From: Paracoccaceae bacterium
GTDB taxonomy: Bacteria > Pseudomonadota > Alphaproteobacteria > Rhodobacterales > Rhodobacteraceae
NCBI GenBank assembly: GCA_024639125.1
Contig: JAHEJA010000001.1
Location: forward strand, 78,859-142,858
Direction: 5' to 3'
DNA: 64,000 nt
In this document: positions 45,834-54,752 of the stretch, one piece after another
Numbering within the stretch: position 1 is the stretch's first letter
Layout of the letters: every line of letters starts with the position of its first letter
The notes under the pieces: generated by a model
Told to the model about the DNA's origin: nothing
Seen by the model: the letters and a program-made list of their open reading frames with translations, nothing else
The model's database searches: none
Made by a program: the position numbers and the translations under genes

Positions 45834-46634
45834 ATGGCGCATGTAAAAAACCACGACTACCACATTCTCACACCATCAGTATGGCCGCTTTTGGCGTCTG
45901 TATTCGCATTCATAATGCTTTTCGGTGCTGTACTATTCTTCCACGACAGCGGCCCTTGGGTGATGTTGATCGGCTTTGTTGGCGTTCTTTACGTCATGTT
46001 CGGCTGGTGGGCTGAAACAATCAAAGAAAACGGCGCTGGCGATCACACGCCCGTCGTTTTGATTGGCCTTCGGTATGGCTTTATCCTGTTCATTACATCA
46101 GAAGTCATGTTCTTTGCCGCTTGGTTCTGGAGCTTTTTCAAGCATGCCATGTACCCAATGGGTCCAATGAGCCCCTTGCAAGACGCGCAATGGCCTCCTG
46201 CGGGGATTGAAACATTTGATCCTTGGCATTTGCCTTTGATCAACACATTGATCTTACTGTGCTCCGGTGCCGCGGCAACATGGGCACACCACGCATTAGC
46301 CCATGAAAACAACCGCCGCGATTTGAAAAACGGTTTGATTCTTTCTGTTGCGCTTGGCTTGATCTTTACTGTGTTCCAAGCTTACGAATATTCGCATGCG
46401 GCCTTTGGCTTCTCTGGGAATATCTATGGCGCCAACTTCTTTATGGCGACTGGCTTTCACGGCTTCCACGTTATTGTCGGAACAATCTTTTTGTTCATCT
46501 GTTACCTGCGCGCAAGACGCGGTCACTTTACCCAAGAATCCCATCTAGGATTTGAAGCGGCGGCATGGTACTGGCACTTTGTTGATGTTGTTTGGTTGTT
46601 CTTGTTCGCAGCAGTGTACATCTGGGGCGGTTGA
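45834..46634 (+). CDS. ctaE: Cytochrome c oxidase subunit III
   Basis: 266 residues with seven membrane helices. FLLY-type [24 protein letters not shown] near 80-103, and [14 protein letters not shown] at the end, are typical of subunit III. The segment [10 protein letters not shown] carries the conserved Glu. It follows ctaG by 21 bases and is followed by a good terminator. Confidence 0.97.
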   Translation: MAHVKNHDYHILTPSVWPLLASVFAFIMLFGAVLFFHDSGPWVMLIGFVGVLYVMFGWWAETIKENGAGDHTPVVLIGLRYGFILFITSEVMFFAAWFWSFFKHAMYPMGPMSPLQDAQWPPAGIETFDPWHLPLINTLILLCSGAAATWAHHALAHENNRRDLKNGLILSVALGLIFTVFQAYEYSHAAFGFSGNIYGANFFMATGFHGFHVIVGTIFLFICYLRARRGHFTQESHLGFEAAAWYWHFVDVVWLFLFAAVYIWGG

Positions 46635-46683
46635 TCGCACCAAGATGGGTTGCAGCCAACGCATCCATATCGCATAAGATCAG

Positions 46684-46706
46684 CGCGCCCCATGGGGCGC
46701 GTTTTT
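46684..46706 (+). terminator. Rho-independent terminator after ctaE
   Basis: CGCGCCCC (46684-46691) and GGGGCGCG (46694-46701) pair tightly and run directly into TTTTT. It lies 50 bases after the ctaE stop and just before the surf1 ribosome site, so surf1 may depend on read-through or a promoter inside the gap. Confidence 0.82.
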
Positions 46707-46728
46707 CAGTTTCAAAAGGAGCCCTGCG

Positions 46729-47403
46729 GTGAAGCGCGCTATTTTCATTATTTTGGTGGGACTTTTGGGGACAGTCGTGTTGCTGTCGCTGGGGAAATGG
46801 CAACTTGATCGGCTGGCTTGGAAACAAGGCATTCTGACACAGATTGACGATCGAATGCTGGCGACGCCCGTGCCTTTGCCATCTGCGATTGAAGCGGATG
46901 TAGATAAATATCTTCCTGTTTATGCACAGGGCGTGATTTGGGAACCTTATCTTCGGGTATTGACCAGCCGTAAAAATATTGGCGCGGGGTATCGGATCAT
47001 TTCGGTATTTGAAACAAACGGCCGTCGTATTTTGTTGGATCGCGGCTTTATTCGTCAAGAAGATGCCGTTGCTCCGGCGGATATGGGGCAAGTCAAAGTT
47101 GTGGGCAATCTGCATTGGCCGGATGAAACCGATAGCTTTACGCCAAAGGCTGACATGGACAATAATATCTGGTTTGCCCGTGATGTGGCATTGATGTCCC
47201 AAGCGCTTCAGACGGAGCCAGTTATGATTATTGCATCCTCAATCACGCCGAATGATGACAAAATTACACAAATGCCCATCGACACAAGTACAATTTCAAA
47301 CGATCACTTGAATTATGCTATGACATGGTTCTCGCTTGCTGCTATTTGGGCGGGAATGAGCACGTTTTTTGTCTGGCGCACACGAACACGAAAAAAAGGC
47401 TGA
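46729..47403 (+). CDS. SURF1 family cytochrome oxidase biogenesis protein
   Basis: 224 residues. Two membrane helices flank a periplasmic domain: FIILVGLLGTVVLLSLGKWQLDR at the N-terminus (with the GxWQxxR signature) and YAMTWFSLAAIWAGMSTFFVW at the C-terminus. SURF1 aids insertion of heme a into subunit I. The start is GTG 46729, preceded by AAAAGGAG. It is followed by thrC after only five bases. Confidence 0.93.
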   Translation: MKRAIFIILVGLLGTVVLLSLGKWQLDRLAWKQGILTQIDDRMLATPVPLPSAIEADVDKYLPVYAQGVIWEPYLRVLTSRKNIGAGYRIISVFETNGRRILLDRGFIRQEDAVAPADMGQVKVVGNLHWPDETDSFTPKADMDNNIWFARDVALMSQALQTEPVMIIASSITPNDDKITQMPIDTSTISNDHLNYAMTWFSLAAIWAGMSTFFVWRTRTRKKG

Positions 47404-47408
47404 GGCCC

Positions 47409-48800
47409 ATGAAATATATCTCGACTCGCGGACAAGCTCCGACCCTGACTTTTGAAGAAGCAATGCTAACCGGCCTTGCGCGGGATGGGGGGCTTTATGT
47501 TCCGGAAACAATCCCCCAGATGTCAAAAGACGACATTTCTGCGATGGCTGGGTTATCCTACGAAGAGGTCGCTTTTCGCGTTATGCGTCCTTACATCGGT
47601 GACAGCTTTACGGATCAGGAATTCAAAGAGATCATTGCCAAGGCATATTCTGGATTTGGACACAGCGCGCGCGCGCCGATGGTACAATTAGATAGCAACC
47701 ATTTCTTGCTAGAATTGTTCCATGGCCCCACGCTTGCGTTCAAAGACTTTGCCATGCAATTGATTGGCCAATTGTTCCAAGTCGCACTTAAACGAAGCAA
47801 TGAACGCGTCACAATCGTTGGTGCCACAAGCGGTGATACAGGAAGCGCAGCTATCGAAGCCTTTAAAGGGTTGGATGCGGTTGATGTCTTTATTCTATAT
47901 CCACATGGTCGGGTATCCGAGGTTCAACGCCGCCAGATGACAACCCCAACGGAAAGCAACGTGCATGCTTTGGCGATGGACGGTCATTTTGATGACTGCC
48001 AAGCGCGATTAAAAGACATGTTTAACGATTTTGAGTTTCGGGATGGCGTTCGCTTGGCGGGTGTGAATTCGATCAACTGGGCGCGTGTCCTGGCGCAAGT
48101 TGTCTATTACTTTACCTCTGCTGTGTCCCTTGGTGCGCCAGATCGGAAAATTAGCTTTACGGTGCCAACAGGGAACTTTGGTGACATTTTCGCAGGTTTC
48201 ATAGCCAAGAAAATGGGATTGCCGATTGATCAGCTCATTGTTGCGACCAATCAAAACGACATTTTGCATCGGTGCCTAAGCACAGGTGAGTATATCACCG
48301 ATTCTGTTATACCGTCTATAAGCCCATCTATGGACATCCAAGTCAGTTCCAATTTCGAACGCGCGCTGTTTTATGCCTATGATCAAGACGGCGCTGCGAT
48401 TTCTGCACTTATGGAGGATCTGAAAACCACAGGGGGCTTTACCCTCTCTCAGGGTATCATTGATCGTTTGTCCCAAGATTTCGTATCTGGTCGGGTTTCA
48501 GAATCAGAAACAAGTGCCCAGATTACAAAATCTTTGGCGGTTCATGCGGAATTGCTTTGCCCCCATTCGGCTATTGGTGTTGACGTCGCGGATAGGCTGC
48601 GTAAAGCAGATGTTCCTATGGTGACACTTGCAACGGCGCATCCTGCAAAATTCCCCGATGCGGTCGAAGCGGCAACCAACATTCGCCCACCATTGCCCGC
48701 GCGAATGTCTGATCTATTTGAACGGAATGAACGCGTTACCCGTGTTGGTAACGATCTCGAGGCACTTAAGTCTCTGGTTATGGAGCGTATTGCAAAGTGA
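47409..48800 (+). CDS. thrC: Threonine synthase
   Basis: 463 residues. Converts O-phosphohomoserine to threonine. The PLP lysine is in LAFKDFAMQL near 111, and the SGDTGSAAIEAF loop near 140 binds the cofactor phosphate. The start ATG 47409 (MKYISTRGQAP) matches the family; an earlier start at 47325 would lie inside surf1. Its stop overlaps the M16 peptidase start by four bases. Confidence 0.97.
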   Translation: MKYISTRGQAPTLTFEEAMLTGLARDGGLYVPETIPQMSKDDISAMAGLSYEEVAFRVMRPYIGDSFTDQEFKEIIAKAYSGFGHSARAPMVQLDSNHFLLELFHGPTLAFKDFAMQLIGQLFQVALKRSNERVTIVGATSGDTGSAAIEAFKGLDAVDVFILYPHGRVSEVQRRQMTTPTESNVHALAMDGHFDDCQARLKDMFNDFEFRDGVRLAGVNSINWARVLAQVVYYFTSAVSLGAPDRKISFTVPTGNFGDIFAGFIAKKMGLPIDQLIVATNQNDILHRCLSTGEYITDSVIPSISPSMDIQVSSNFERALFYAYDQDGAAISALMEDLKTTGGFTLSQGIIDRLSQDFVSGRVSESETSAQITKSLAVHAELLCPHSAIGVDVADRLRKADVPMVTLATAHPAKFPDAVEAATNIRPPLPARMSDLFERNERVTRVGNDLEALKSLVMERIAK

Positions 48801-50062
48801 GCGTAGAAATTCACACATTGTCCAATGGCCTTCGGGTCGCAACCGAAGAAATGCCAGGCCTGCAATCGGTTTCTGTGGGCGTTTGGGTGTCCGCCGGTGG
48901 ACGCCACGAGCGGATCGAACAAAACGGCATTGCGCATTTTCTGGAACATATGGCGTTCAAGGGGACCAAGACGCGATCTGCGCTGGCAATCGCCGAAGCC
49001 ATAGAAGATGTGGGGGGCTATATAAACGCCTATACCTCGCGCGAAGTGACAGCATATTATGTTCGCTTGCTCAAAGATGATGTTGGTTTGGGTGTCGATA
49101 TACTTGCTGATATTTTGCAGAATTCGATCCTAGACCCGCGTGAAATTGAAATTGAACGTGGTGTGATTTTGCAAGAAATCGGTCAAACCAATGATACGCC
49201 TGATGATATCGTGTTCGATTGGCTTCAGGAAACCGCCTATCGGGATCAGGCCTTGGGGCGTTCGATCCTTGGTCCGTCTGATAATGTAAGCCGCTTTTCT
49301 CAGGAAAACCTGTCCCAGTTTATCGCCGAACATTATTCGCCTGATCGCATGATATTGGCTGCGGCAGGTGGTGTAAGCCATGATGAGATGGTTAAACTAG
49401 CTGAAGCGGCCTTTGGTCATATGGAACGTCATCCAGCTGCTGAACCTGAAACGCTTGCCACGTTTACCTCTGGTGAATTCCGCAAGCTCAAGGACCTTGA
49501 ACAAGCGCATTTTACAATGGCCTTTGAAAGCCCCAGCTATCGTGATGATGACATATATACAGCCCAGATTTACGCCATTGCTTTGGGTGGGGGCATGTCG
49601 TCGCGATTGTTTCAGGAAATCCGTGAAAAGCGGGGATTGTGCTATTCGATTTTTGCCCAAGCAGGTGCTTTTGCTGATACGGGTCTTACAACAATTTATG
49701 CCGGAACAAGTGGGTCTGATGTCGCCGATTTAGCAAATTTGACGATCGATGAGCTAAAGCGCGCTGTCCAAGACATGTCCGAAGCCGAAGTCAATCGTGC
49801 CCGCGCCCAAATGAAGGCTGGGATGTTGATGGGATTGGAAAGCGCATCTAATCGTGCCGAGCGTTTGGCGCGGATGATCCAAGTTTGGGACAAGGTTCCA
49901 GATCTAGAAGAAACAGTGCGTCGTATTGATGCGGTTTCGCTCGAAAATGTCCGTGAGTATGCGGAAAAATTTGCCAGCCAAGCGCAAATGGCATTGACCT
50001 GTTATGGTCCGGTCAGTGACGTTCCAACGCATCATGACTTAGAACATCGTCGAGCCGCCTAA
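48797..50062 (+). CDS. M16 family zinc peptidase (processing-peptidase-like)
   Basis: 421 residues. The inverted zinc motif HFLEH is near 49-53, with the downstream Glu in the region after EDVGGYINAYTSRE. A C-terminal inactive M16 repeat contains the RE(K/R)RGLCYSIFAQ element. Alphaproteobacterial members are the closest bacterial relatives of mitochondrial processing peptidase. Substrates in bacteria are largely unknown. It starts in the ATGA overlap with thrC, and its TAA overlaps the next ATG. Confidence 0.95.
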   Translation: MSVEIHTLSNGLRVATEEMPGLQSVSVGVWVSAGGRHERIEQNGIAHFLEHMAFKGTKTRSALAIAEAIEDVGGYINAYTSREVTAYYVRLLKDDVGLGVDILADILQNSILDPREIEIERGVILQEIGQTNDTPDDIVFDWLQETAYRDQALGRSILGPSDNVSRFSQENLSQFIAEHYSPDRMILAAAGGVSHDEMVKLAEAAFGHMERHPAAEPETLATFTSGEFRKLKDLEQAHFTMAFESPSYRDDDIYTAQIYAIALGGGMSSRLFQEIREKRGLCYSIFAQAGAFADTGLTTIYAGTSGSDVADLANLTIDELKRAVQDMSEAEVNRARAQMKAGMLMGLESASNRAERLARMIQVWDKVPDLEETVRRIDAVSLENVREYAEKFASQAQMALTCYGPVSDVPTHHDLEHRRAA

Positions 50063-50646
50063 TGTTTTTTCCCAAACGCAAAATTCAGATCGAAACTGAA
50101 CGGTTGATTTTGCGCGTTCCTGCCCATTCGGATTATCGGGAATGGGCAGCTTTGCGGCACGATAGCCGTGATTACTTAATGCCCTGGGAACCAACATGGG
50201 CAGAAGATCATCTATCGCGGCGTTCTTTTACCAATCGTGTGTATTGGTCAAACCGCTCAATGAACAAAGAAACCGCTTATCCGTTTTTTATGTTTCGCAA
50301 GCTTGATGGCGCATTTGTTGGCGCAATTACGCTAGACAATATTCGCCGCGGTCCCAATCAAACGGGCACGATGGGATATTGGACAGGTCTGCCTTTTGCA
50401 CGCCAAGGTTATATGGCAGAAGCCGTTCAAGGCGTTGTAGATTTTGCGTTTAAAGCGCTTGACCTAAGTCGCATCGAAAGCGCGTGTTTGCCCGATAACC
50501 TGCCGTCGCGGGGCGTTCTTGAAAAGTCGGGTTTCAAATACGAAGGCGTTGCACAGGCGTATATTCAGATCAATGGCCGTTGGCGCACGCATGTGCTTTA
50601 TGCATGTTTGCGCATTGACCGGCGTGGTCGGACATCCGTAGGATAG
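50062..50646 (+). CDS. GNAT family N-acetyltransferase (RimJ/RimL-like)
   Basis: 194 residues with a full GNAT fold. ERLILRVPAHSDYREWAALR starts it, GYWTGLPFARQGYMAEAVQGVV near 112-133 is the acetyl-CoA loop region, and LPSRGVLEKSGFKYEG closes it. This is the RimJ/RimL type that acetylates N-terminal amines of ribosomal or other proteins. It begins in the TAATG overlap with the peptidase gene. Confidence 0.92.
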   Translation: MFFPKRKIQIETERLILRVPAHSDYREWAALRHDSRDYLMPWEPTWAEDHLSRRSFTNRVYWSNRSMNKETAYPFFMFRKLDGAFVGAITLDNIRRGPNQTGTMGYWTGLPFARQGYMAEAVQGVVDFAFKALDLSRIESACLPDNLPSRGVLEKSGFKYEGVAQAYIQINGRWRTHVLYACLRIDRRGRTSVG

Positions 50647-50651
50647 TCAAA

Positions 50652-52067
50652 ATGCTAAACCCCGTTACGGATGCTCTTGTTACCAAACTTAAACGCTGCG
50701 TTCCTGAACATTTGGTACGTATAGCAGAGCCGCGCTATCTAGAAGAACCGAGAGGTTCATGGCAAGGCACAGCAGGCGTTTTGGTGCTTCCCGAGACAAC
50801 AGACCAAGTTGCAAGCGTTGTTCGATGTGCAAATGAGCATAGGGTCGGTATCGTGCCTTATGGTGGGGGCACCGGATTGGTGGGCGGACAAATTTATCCG
50901 CAGGGGCCAAGTGTCATTTTGCTTTCTCTGGAACGCATGAATACGATACGTGCAGTGTTTCCAACCGAGAACGTCATAGTTGTTGATGCCGGTTCCATTC
51001 TTGCGGATGTACAAGAGGCGGCAAAAAACGTTGACCGCCTTTTTCCGCTATCGCTGGCTTCCGAAGGGTCGGCGCGGATTGGTGGGAACCTTGCCACCAA
51101 TGCAGGGGGGGTCAATGTTTTGCGCTATGGCAATACGCGTGATCTTTGCCTAGGACTAGAAGTCGTGATGGCGGATGGATCAATTTGGAACGGTCTTACA
51201 CGTCTGCGAAAAGACAACACTGGCTATGATCTTAGGAACCTTGTGATCGGGTCTGAAGGGACGCTTGGTATCATAACGGCTGCGGCTCTTAAGCTTGCTC
51301 CTTTGCCGAATTCCTATGGGACGGCGTTGATGGTGACGCCATCGCCCGAAGCGGCGCTTGGGTTATTGGCACTGGCGCGTTCGCATTTGGCCGAAGGAAT
51401 TTCCGCTTTTGAATTGATGCACCGCCAAGGGTACGATTTTTTAACTGAAACCTTGCCTGATTTGCGTCAACCGTTTGAACAAGCACCCGAATGGAGCGTG
51501 TTGATTGACATTGGACTGGGACAAGGGGCAACCCCCGAAGCCGCACTAGAAGATTTGTTTGCACAAGCCTTGGAACATGGTTTGGTCAGCGATGGTGTGA
51601 TCGCGCAATCCGAAACCCAAAGACAGGCATTCTGGTCCATCCGCGAACAAATCCCGACAGCTAATCGATTGATTGGGTCAATTTCCAGCCATGATATTTC
51701 TATTCCATTGTCGCGCATTCCGGAATTTATTGATCGCGCCGAACCGATTATGCGCGGGATTGCAGATATCCGGATCAACTGTTTTGGACACTTGGGGGAT
51801 GGCAATCTGCATTATAATATATTCCCAGCCTTGGGAAAAACCAAAGGCGACTACCCCGGTTTGAAAGCCCAAGTTCAAGCCGCTGTGCATGATCTGGTTG
51901 ATGACATGGAAGGGTCCATGAGCGCCGAACATGGGGTTGGGCGGCTCAAGGTTGACGATCTTGAAAAATACGCCGATCCCATCAAGCTGGCGACGATGCG
52001 ATCTATTAAAAACGCATTGGACCCCAATGGCATTCTGAACCCCGGCGTTATTTTGCGGCAACCATAG
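50652..52067 (+). CDS. FAD-linked oxidase (GlcD / D-2-hydroxyacid dehydrogenase type)
   Basis: 471 residues. FAD-binding type 4 domain with VPYGGGTGLVGGQ near 74-86 and GGNLATNAGG near 145, and a C-terminal FAD-oxidase domain with CFGHLGDGNLHYN near 377-389 and SAEHGVGRLK near 425, where metal and substrate residues lie. Candidates are D-lactate, glycolate or D-2-hydroxyglutarate dehydrogenase; the sequence alone does not decide. It ends with a 20-base overlap against the convergent GntR gene, which might sense a related acid (inference). Confidence 0.9.
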   Translation: MLNPVTDALVTKLKRCVPEHLVRIAEPRYLEEPRGSWQGTAGVLVLPETTDQVASVVRCANEHRVGIVPYGGGTGLVGGQIYPQGPSVILLSLERMNTIRAVFPTENVIVVDAGSILADVQEAAKNVDRLFPLSLASEGSARIGGNLATNAGGVNVLRYGNTRDLCLGLEVVMADGSIWNGLTRLRKDNTGYDLRNLVIGSEGTLGIITAAALKLAPLPNSYGTALMVTPSPEAALGLLALARSHLAEGISAFELMHRQGYDFLTETLPDLRQPFEQAPEWSVLIDIGLGQGATPEAALEDLFAQALEHGLVSDGVIAQSETQRQAFWSIREQIPTANRLIGSISSHDISIPLSRIPEFIDRAEPIMRGIADIRINCFGHLGDGNLHYNIFPALGKTKGDYPGLKAQVQAAVHDLVDDMEGSMSAEHGVGRLKVDDLEKYADPIKLATMRSIKNALDPNGILNPGVILRQP

Positions 52068-52869
52068 CCATCGCAGGCCTTGGAACCTTTAGTTCACTCA
52101 AAAGGCTAAATCTATCGGTGCGATAATAACCTCGGGTGAATTCAATGGGCCGACCTGTGTCCAGATAAGCTGTTTGCTTTAGATGCAAAACGGGGTTTCC
52201 AACAGGTAACTTTAGGTAACGTGCTATGTCACCACGCGCTGCGTCTGCTGTGATATTTTGTAACACACGCGACGCGGCATATCCGTTTTGTTTGAGGCGA
52301 TGATAAACGCAATGGGTTTGCGGCGCTTGCGGGATCACCAATTGTTCAGGGACAATGGTGATTTCATATCCAAAGACGCAATCATCATTTTTACAGAGAT
52401 AGTCAAATTGAACAATGCGGTTCCAAGCTTGAACACCCAGAAACAGGGTTTCGTCATTCGTTGGTAATCGCGGAGTTTCGGTCAAGAGAACATTGTTTAA
52501 ATGGTTGCGTTCAAAGCGAAGGGTTTCGATTTCTGTTTGCACAGGTTTACCCCTTGCAAAATTTCCATATGGTAAAACAAACGATCCTGCGCCGTGACGC
52601 TGTTGGATAAGCCCGTCTTGGGTTAAAAGATGAATAGCTTGCCGCACAGTTACCCGACTGACAGAGGTCATTTGTGCCAACTCACGTTCCGAAGGAAGCT
52701 GCGTCGCTGTTGCTAAGGTGTTACGCATAATGAGCTGCGCCACGTATTGATAAAGCTGTTGGTATTTTGGGCCATGTCCTTTGGAATACCATTTAGAGAT
52801 CAAAAATATCGAAGTGAAATCATTTGAATTATGCAAGGCGTTTACTTTCAGTTTTGATGAAAAATTCAA
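52048..52869 (-). CDS. GntR family regulator with UTRA domain
   Basis: Up to 273 residues. The winged helix-turn-helix is clear (LPSERELAQMTSVSRVTVRQAI near 60-80), followed by a UTRA ligand domain (HutC/PhnF type), with the late PIEFTRGYYRTDRF signature. The N-terminus is uncertain: the ATG at 52869 adds about 22 residues unlike the family, while a TTG 22 codons in (MISKWYSKGHGPKY) would give the usual start. No ligand can be assigned. Confidence 0.85.
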   Translation of the reverse strand: MNFSSKLKVNALHNSNDFTSIFLISKWYSKGHGPKYQQLYQYVAQLIMRNTLATATQLPSERELAQMTSVSRVTVRQAIHLLTQDGLIQQRHGAGSFVLPYGNFARGKPVQTEIETLRFERNHLNNVLLTETPRLPTNDETLFLGVQAWNRIVQFDYLCKNDDCVFGYEITIVPEQLVIPQAPQTHCVYHRLKQNGYAASRVLQNITADAARGDIARYLKLPVGNPVLHLKQTAYLDTGRPIEFTRGYYRTDRFSLLSELKVPRPAMAMVAAK

Positions 52870-53149
52870 AATAAAACTAGTAACGTTAATGCAAATATTC
52901 TTAACAGGTCGATGATTTTAAAAAAGGGGAAAATAGGGCGCGGCATGCCAAACTATCCAAGGGCGTAATAGCTAAAGCGTAAGATTGTATTTGCAGGCAT
53001 GCCAAAGGGCGGGTTCAGCGGACCCTGCACAGCATAGGATAGTTGACAAATTCATGCCAAGCACAATGCTTAAACGCCACCAAATCCCAACAGCTCAGGA
53101 TCCGACCCAGTCGGGACCTGTGCGGCACGAGGCATAAAGTTTTGCGTGG
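52870..53149. other. 280-bp gap with repeated GGCATGCCAAA and a foldable element
   Basis: No convincing gene. GGCATGCCAAA occurs at 52942-52952 and 52996-53006. AACTATCC (52951-52958) and GGATAGTT (53037-53044) form perfect inverted arms enclosing smaller stems TGCAGG/CCTGCA (52992-52997 and 53024-53029) and GGGTTC/GGACCC (53011-53016 and 53020-53025). A 21-codon ORF with no ribosome site lies at 53070-53135 on the minus strand. The gap is between rimO and the GntR gene, both transcribed leftward. Confidence 0.5.
53096..53120 (-). terminator. Hairpin downstream of rimO
   Basis: CAGG-AT-CCGAC, loop CCA, GTCGG-GA-CCTG: nine pairs with a two-base internal loop, 30 bases after the rimO stop. No T tract follows, so it may be a 3'-end stabiliser rather than a true terminator. 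Confidence 0.45.
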
Positions 53150-54535
53150 TTATGCGGGGTTTGAACCCCATAAATCGTATTCACCAGCTTCATCGACTGT
53201 GACTTTGACGATATCCCCGACTTTTAAATGTTCAAAGCCTTCGTCGATAAATAGGTTCCCGTCAATTTCAGGGGCGTCCGCCATTGTCCGACAGGTCGCT
53301 GCGTCGTCGTCGATTTCGTCAACGATCACATCCAAAGTGCGCCCTACTTTTGCGGCAAGCTTGGCTTCGGAAATGGCCTGAGCCTTTTCCATGAAGCGGT
53401 CCCACCGATCTTGTTTGATGTCTGGCGCAACGTGATCAGGCAAGTCGTTTGACCGCGCACCGTCAACGTTTTCATATTGAAAACATCCGACTCGATCCAA
53501 TTGTGCGTCGTCCATCCAATCTAGTAACGTTTGGAACTCTGCTTCTGTTTCCCCCGGATACCCCACAATAAATGTGGACCGCAACGTAATGTCAGGACAT
53601 GCAGCGCGCCAGGCTGCGATTTCATCCAATGTCTTTGCCGCTGCGGCTGGTCGTGCCATCCGCTTGAGCGTGTCAGGATGGGCATGTTGGAATGGAATAT
53701 CCAAATAGGGCAAGATTAATCCATCTGCCATAAGGGGGATCAGATCACGCACATGTGGATAAGGGTAAACGTAATGCAACCGCACCCACGCACCAAGAGA
53801 ACCCAAATCACGCGCCAAGTCGGTGATATGCGCCCGATGACCGCGGTCTTCGGCATATTTAATGTCAACACCATAGGCCGATGTATCCTGAGAAATGACC
53901 AATAGTTCTTTGACACCATTCTCTACTAATTTTTCGGCTTCACGGAGAATGGCATGTGCGGGGCGCGACTGTAAACGGCCGCGCATATCTGGAATGATGC
54001 AAAATTTGCATTTGTGATTACAGCCTTCGGAAATCTTTAGGTAACTGTAATGACGTGGTGTGAGCTTGACACCTGAGGCAGGCAAAAGATCCACAAACGG
54101 ATCGGGGTTCGGGGGCACAGCCGCGTGCACAGCATCCAAAACCTGTTCGTACTGATGCGGGCCAGTCACAGCAAGCACCCGTGGATGCACGCCTGTGATA
54201 TATTCTGGATCTGCCCCAAGGCACCCCGTGACGATCACACGACCATTTTCGTTCAAGGCTTCGCCAATAGCCTCAAGGCTTTCGGCCTTGGCGCTGTCAA
54301 GGAAGCCACAGGTATTTACGATCACGGCATCCGCACCGGCGTATTCCGGGCTAATCCCGTACCCTTCGGCACGCAAGCGCGTCAAAATACGTTCGCTGTC
54401 CACCAAAGCTTTGGGGCAGCCAAGCGATACCATACCAATCGTTGGCTGGCCTGCACGTTTGTCGCGTGTAGCTTGGTCATCGCGAATTTTGGCATTGGCC
54501 AAATCGGGGCGGAGGTTTGGTGGGTTCTGAGACAT
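53150..54535 (-). CDS. rimO: Ribosomal protein S12 methylthiotransferase RimO
   Basis: 461 residues. UPF0004 domain with its three Cys ([24 protein letters not shown]), radical-SAM [11 protein letters not shown] near 168-178, and a C-terminal TRAM domain. It adds a methylthio group to Asp of S12. The length and motifs are normal for RimO rather than MiaB. The gene diverges from the asmA-like gene across 217 bases that must hold both promoters; I see no defined box. Confidence 0.97.
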   Translation of the reverse strand: MSQNPPNLRPDLANAKIRDDQATRDKRAGQPTIGMVSLGCPKALVDSERILTRLRAEGYGISPEYAGADAVIVNTCGFLDSAKAESLEAIGEALNENGRVIVTGCLGADPEYITGVHPRVLAVTGPHQYEQVLDAVHAAVPPNPDPFVDLLPASGVKLTPRHYSYLKISEGCNHKCKFCIIPDMRGRLQSRPAHAILREAEKLVENGVKELLVISQDTSAYGVDIKYAEDRGHRAHITDLARDLGSLGAWVRLHYVYPYPHVRDLIPLMADGLILPYLDIPFQHAHPDTLKRMARPAAAAKTLDEIAAWRAACPDITLRSTFIVGYPGETEAEFQTLLDWMDDAQLDRVGCFQYENVDGARSNDLPDHVAPDIKQDRWDRFMEKAQAISEAKLAAKVGRTLDVIVDEIDDDAATCRTMADAPEIDGNLFIDEGFEHLKVGDIVKVTVDEAGEYDLWGSNPA

Positions 54536-54752
54536 AAGCTGCGTATAATTCCAAGTCGGCCAAGGATAAAGAGGGATAAAACCTCAGCCTGTAAAATAGC
54601 GCGGAAAGATGGGCTTTTGCAAACTTTGTTTTGCCCTTGTTACCCAGACTGATTTGAAAAATTACACGGCAGAACTTGGCCGAAAAAATCCTGCGGGATT
54701 GTAAGTGTAGCCGTTTTAAAATAGGTCCAACCAGATAAGGTAAGGAGCCGAC

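Noticed and set aside
46645-46677. Ten-codon ORF between ctaE and surf1
   Set aside because: No ribosome site and no similarity; lies next to a terminator.
46528-47202. 224-codon open frame antisense to surf1
   Set aside because: Overlaps ctaE and surf1 completely, has no ribosome site, and its product looks like a random basic protein.
53008-53030. GGGTTC-like T-arm suggesting a tRNA
   Set aside because: Only GGGTTC resembles a T-arm; no 7-bp acceptor stem, anticodon arm or D-arm fits around it.
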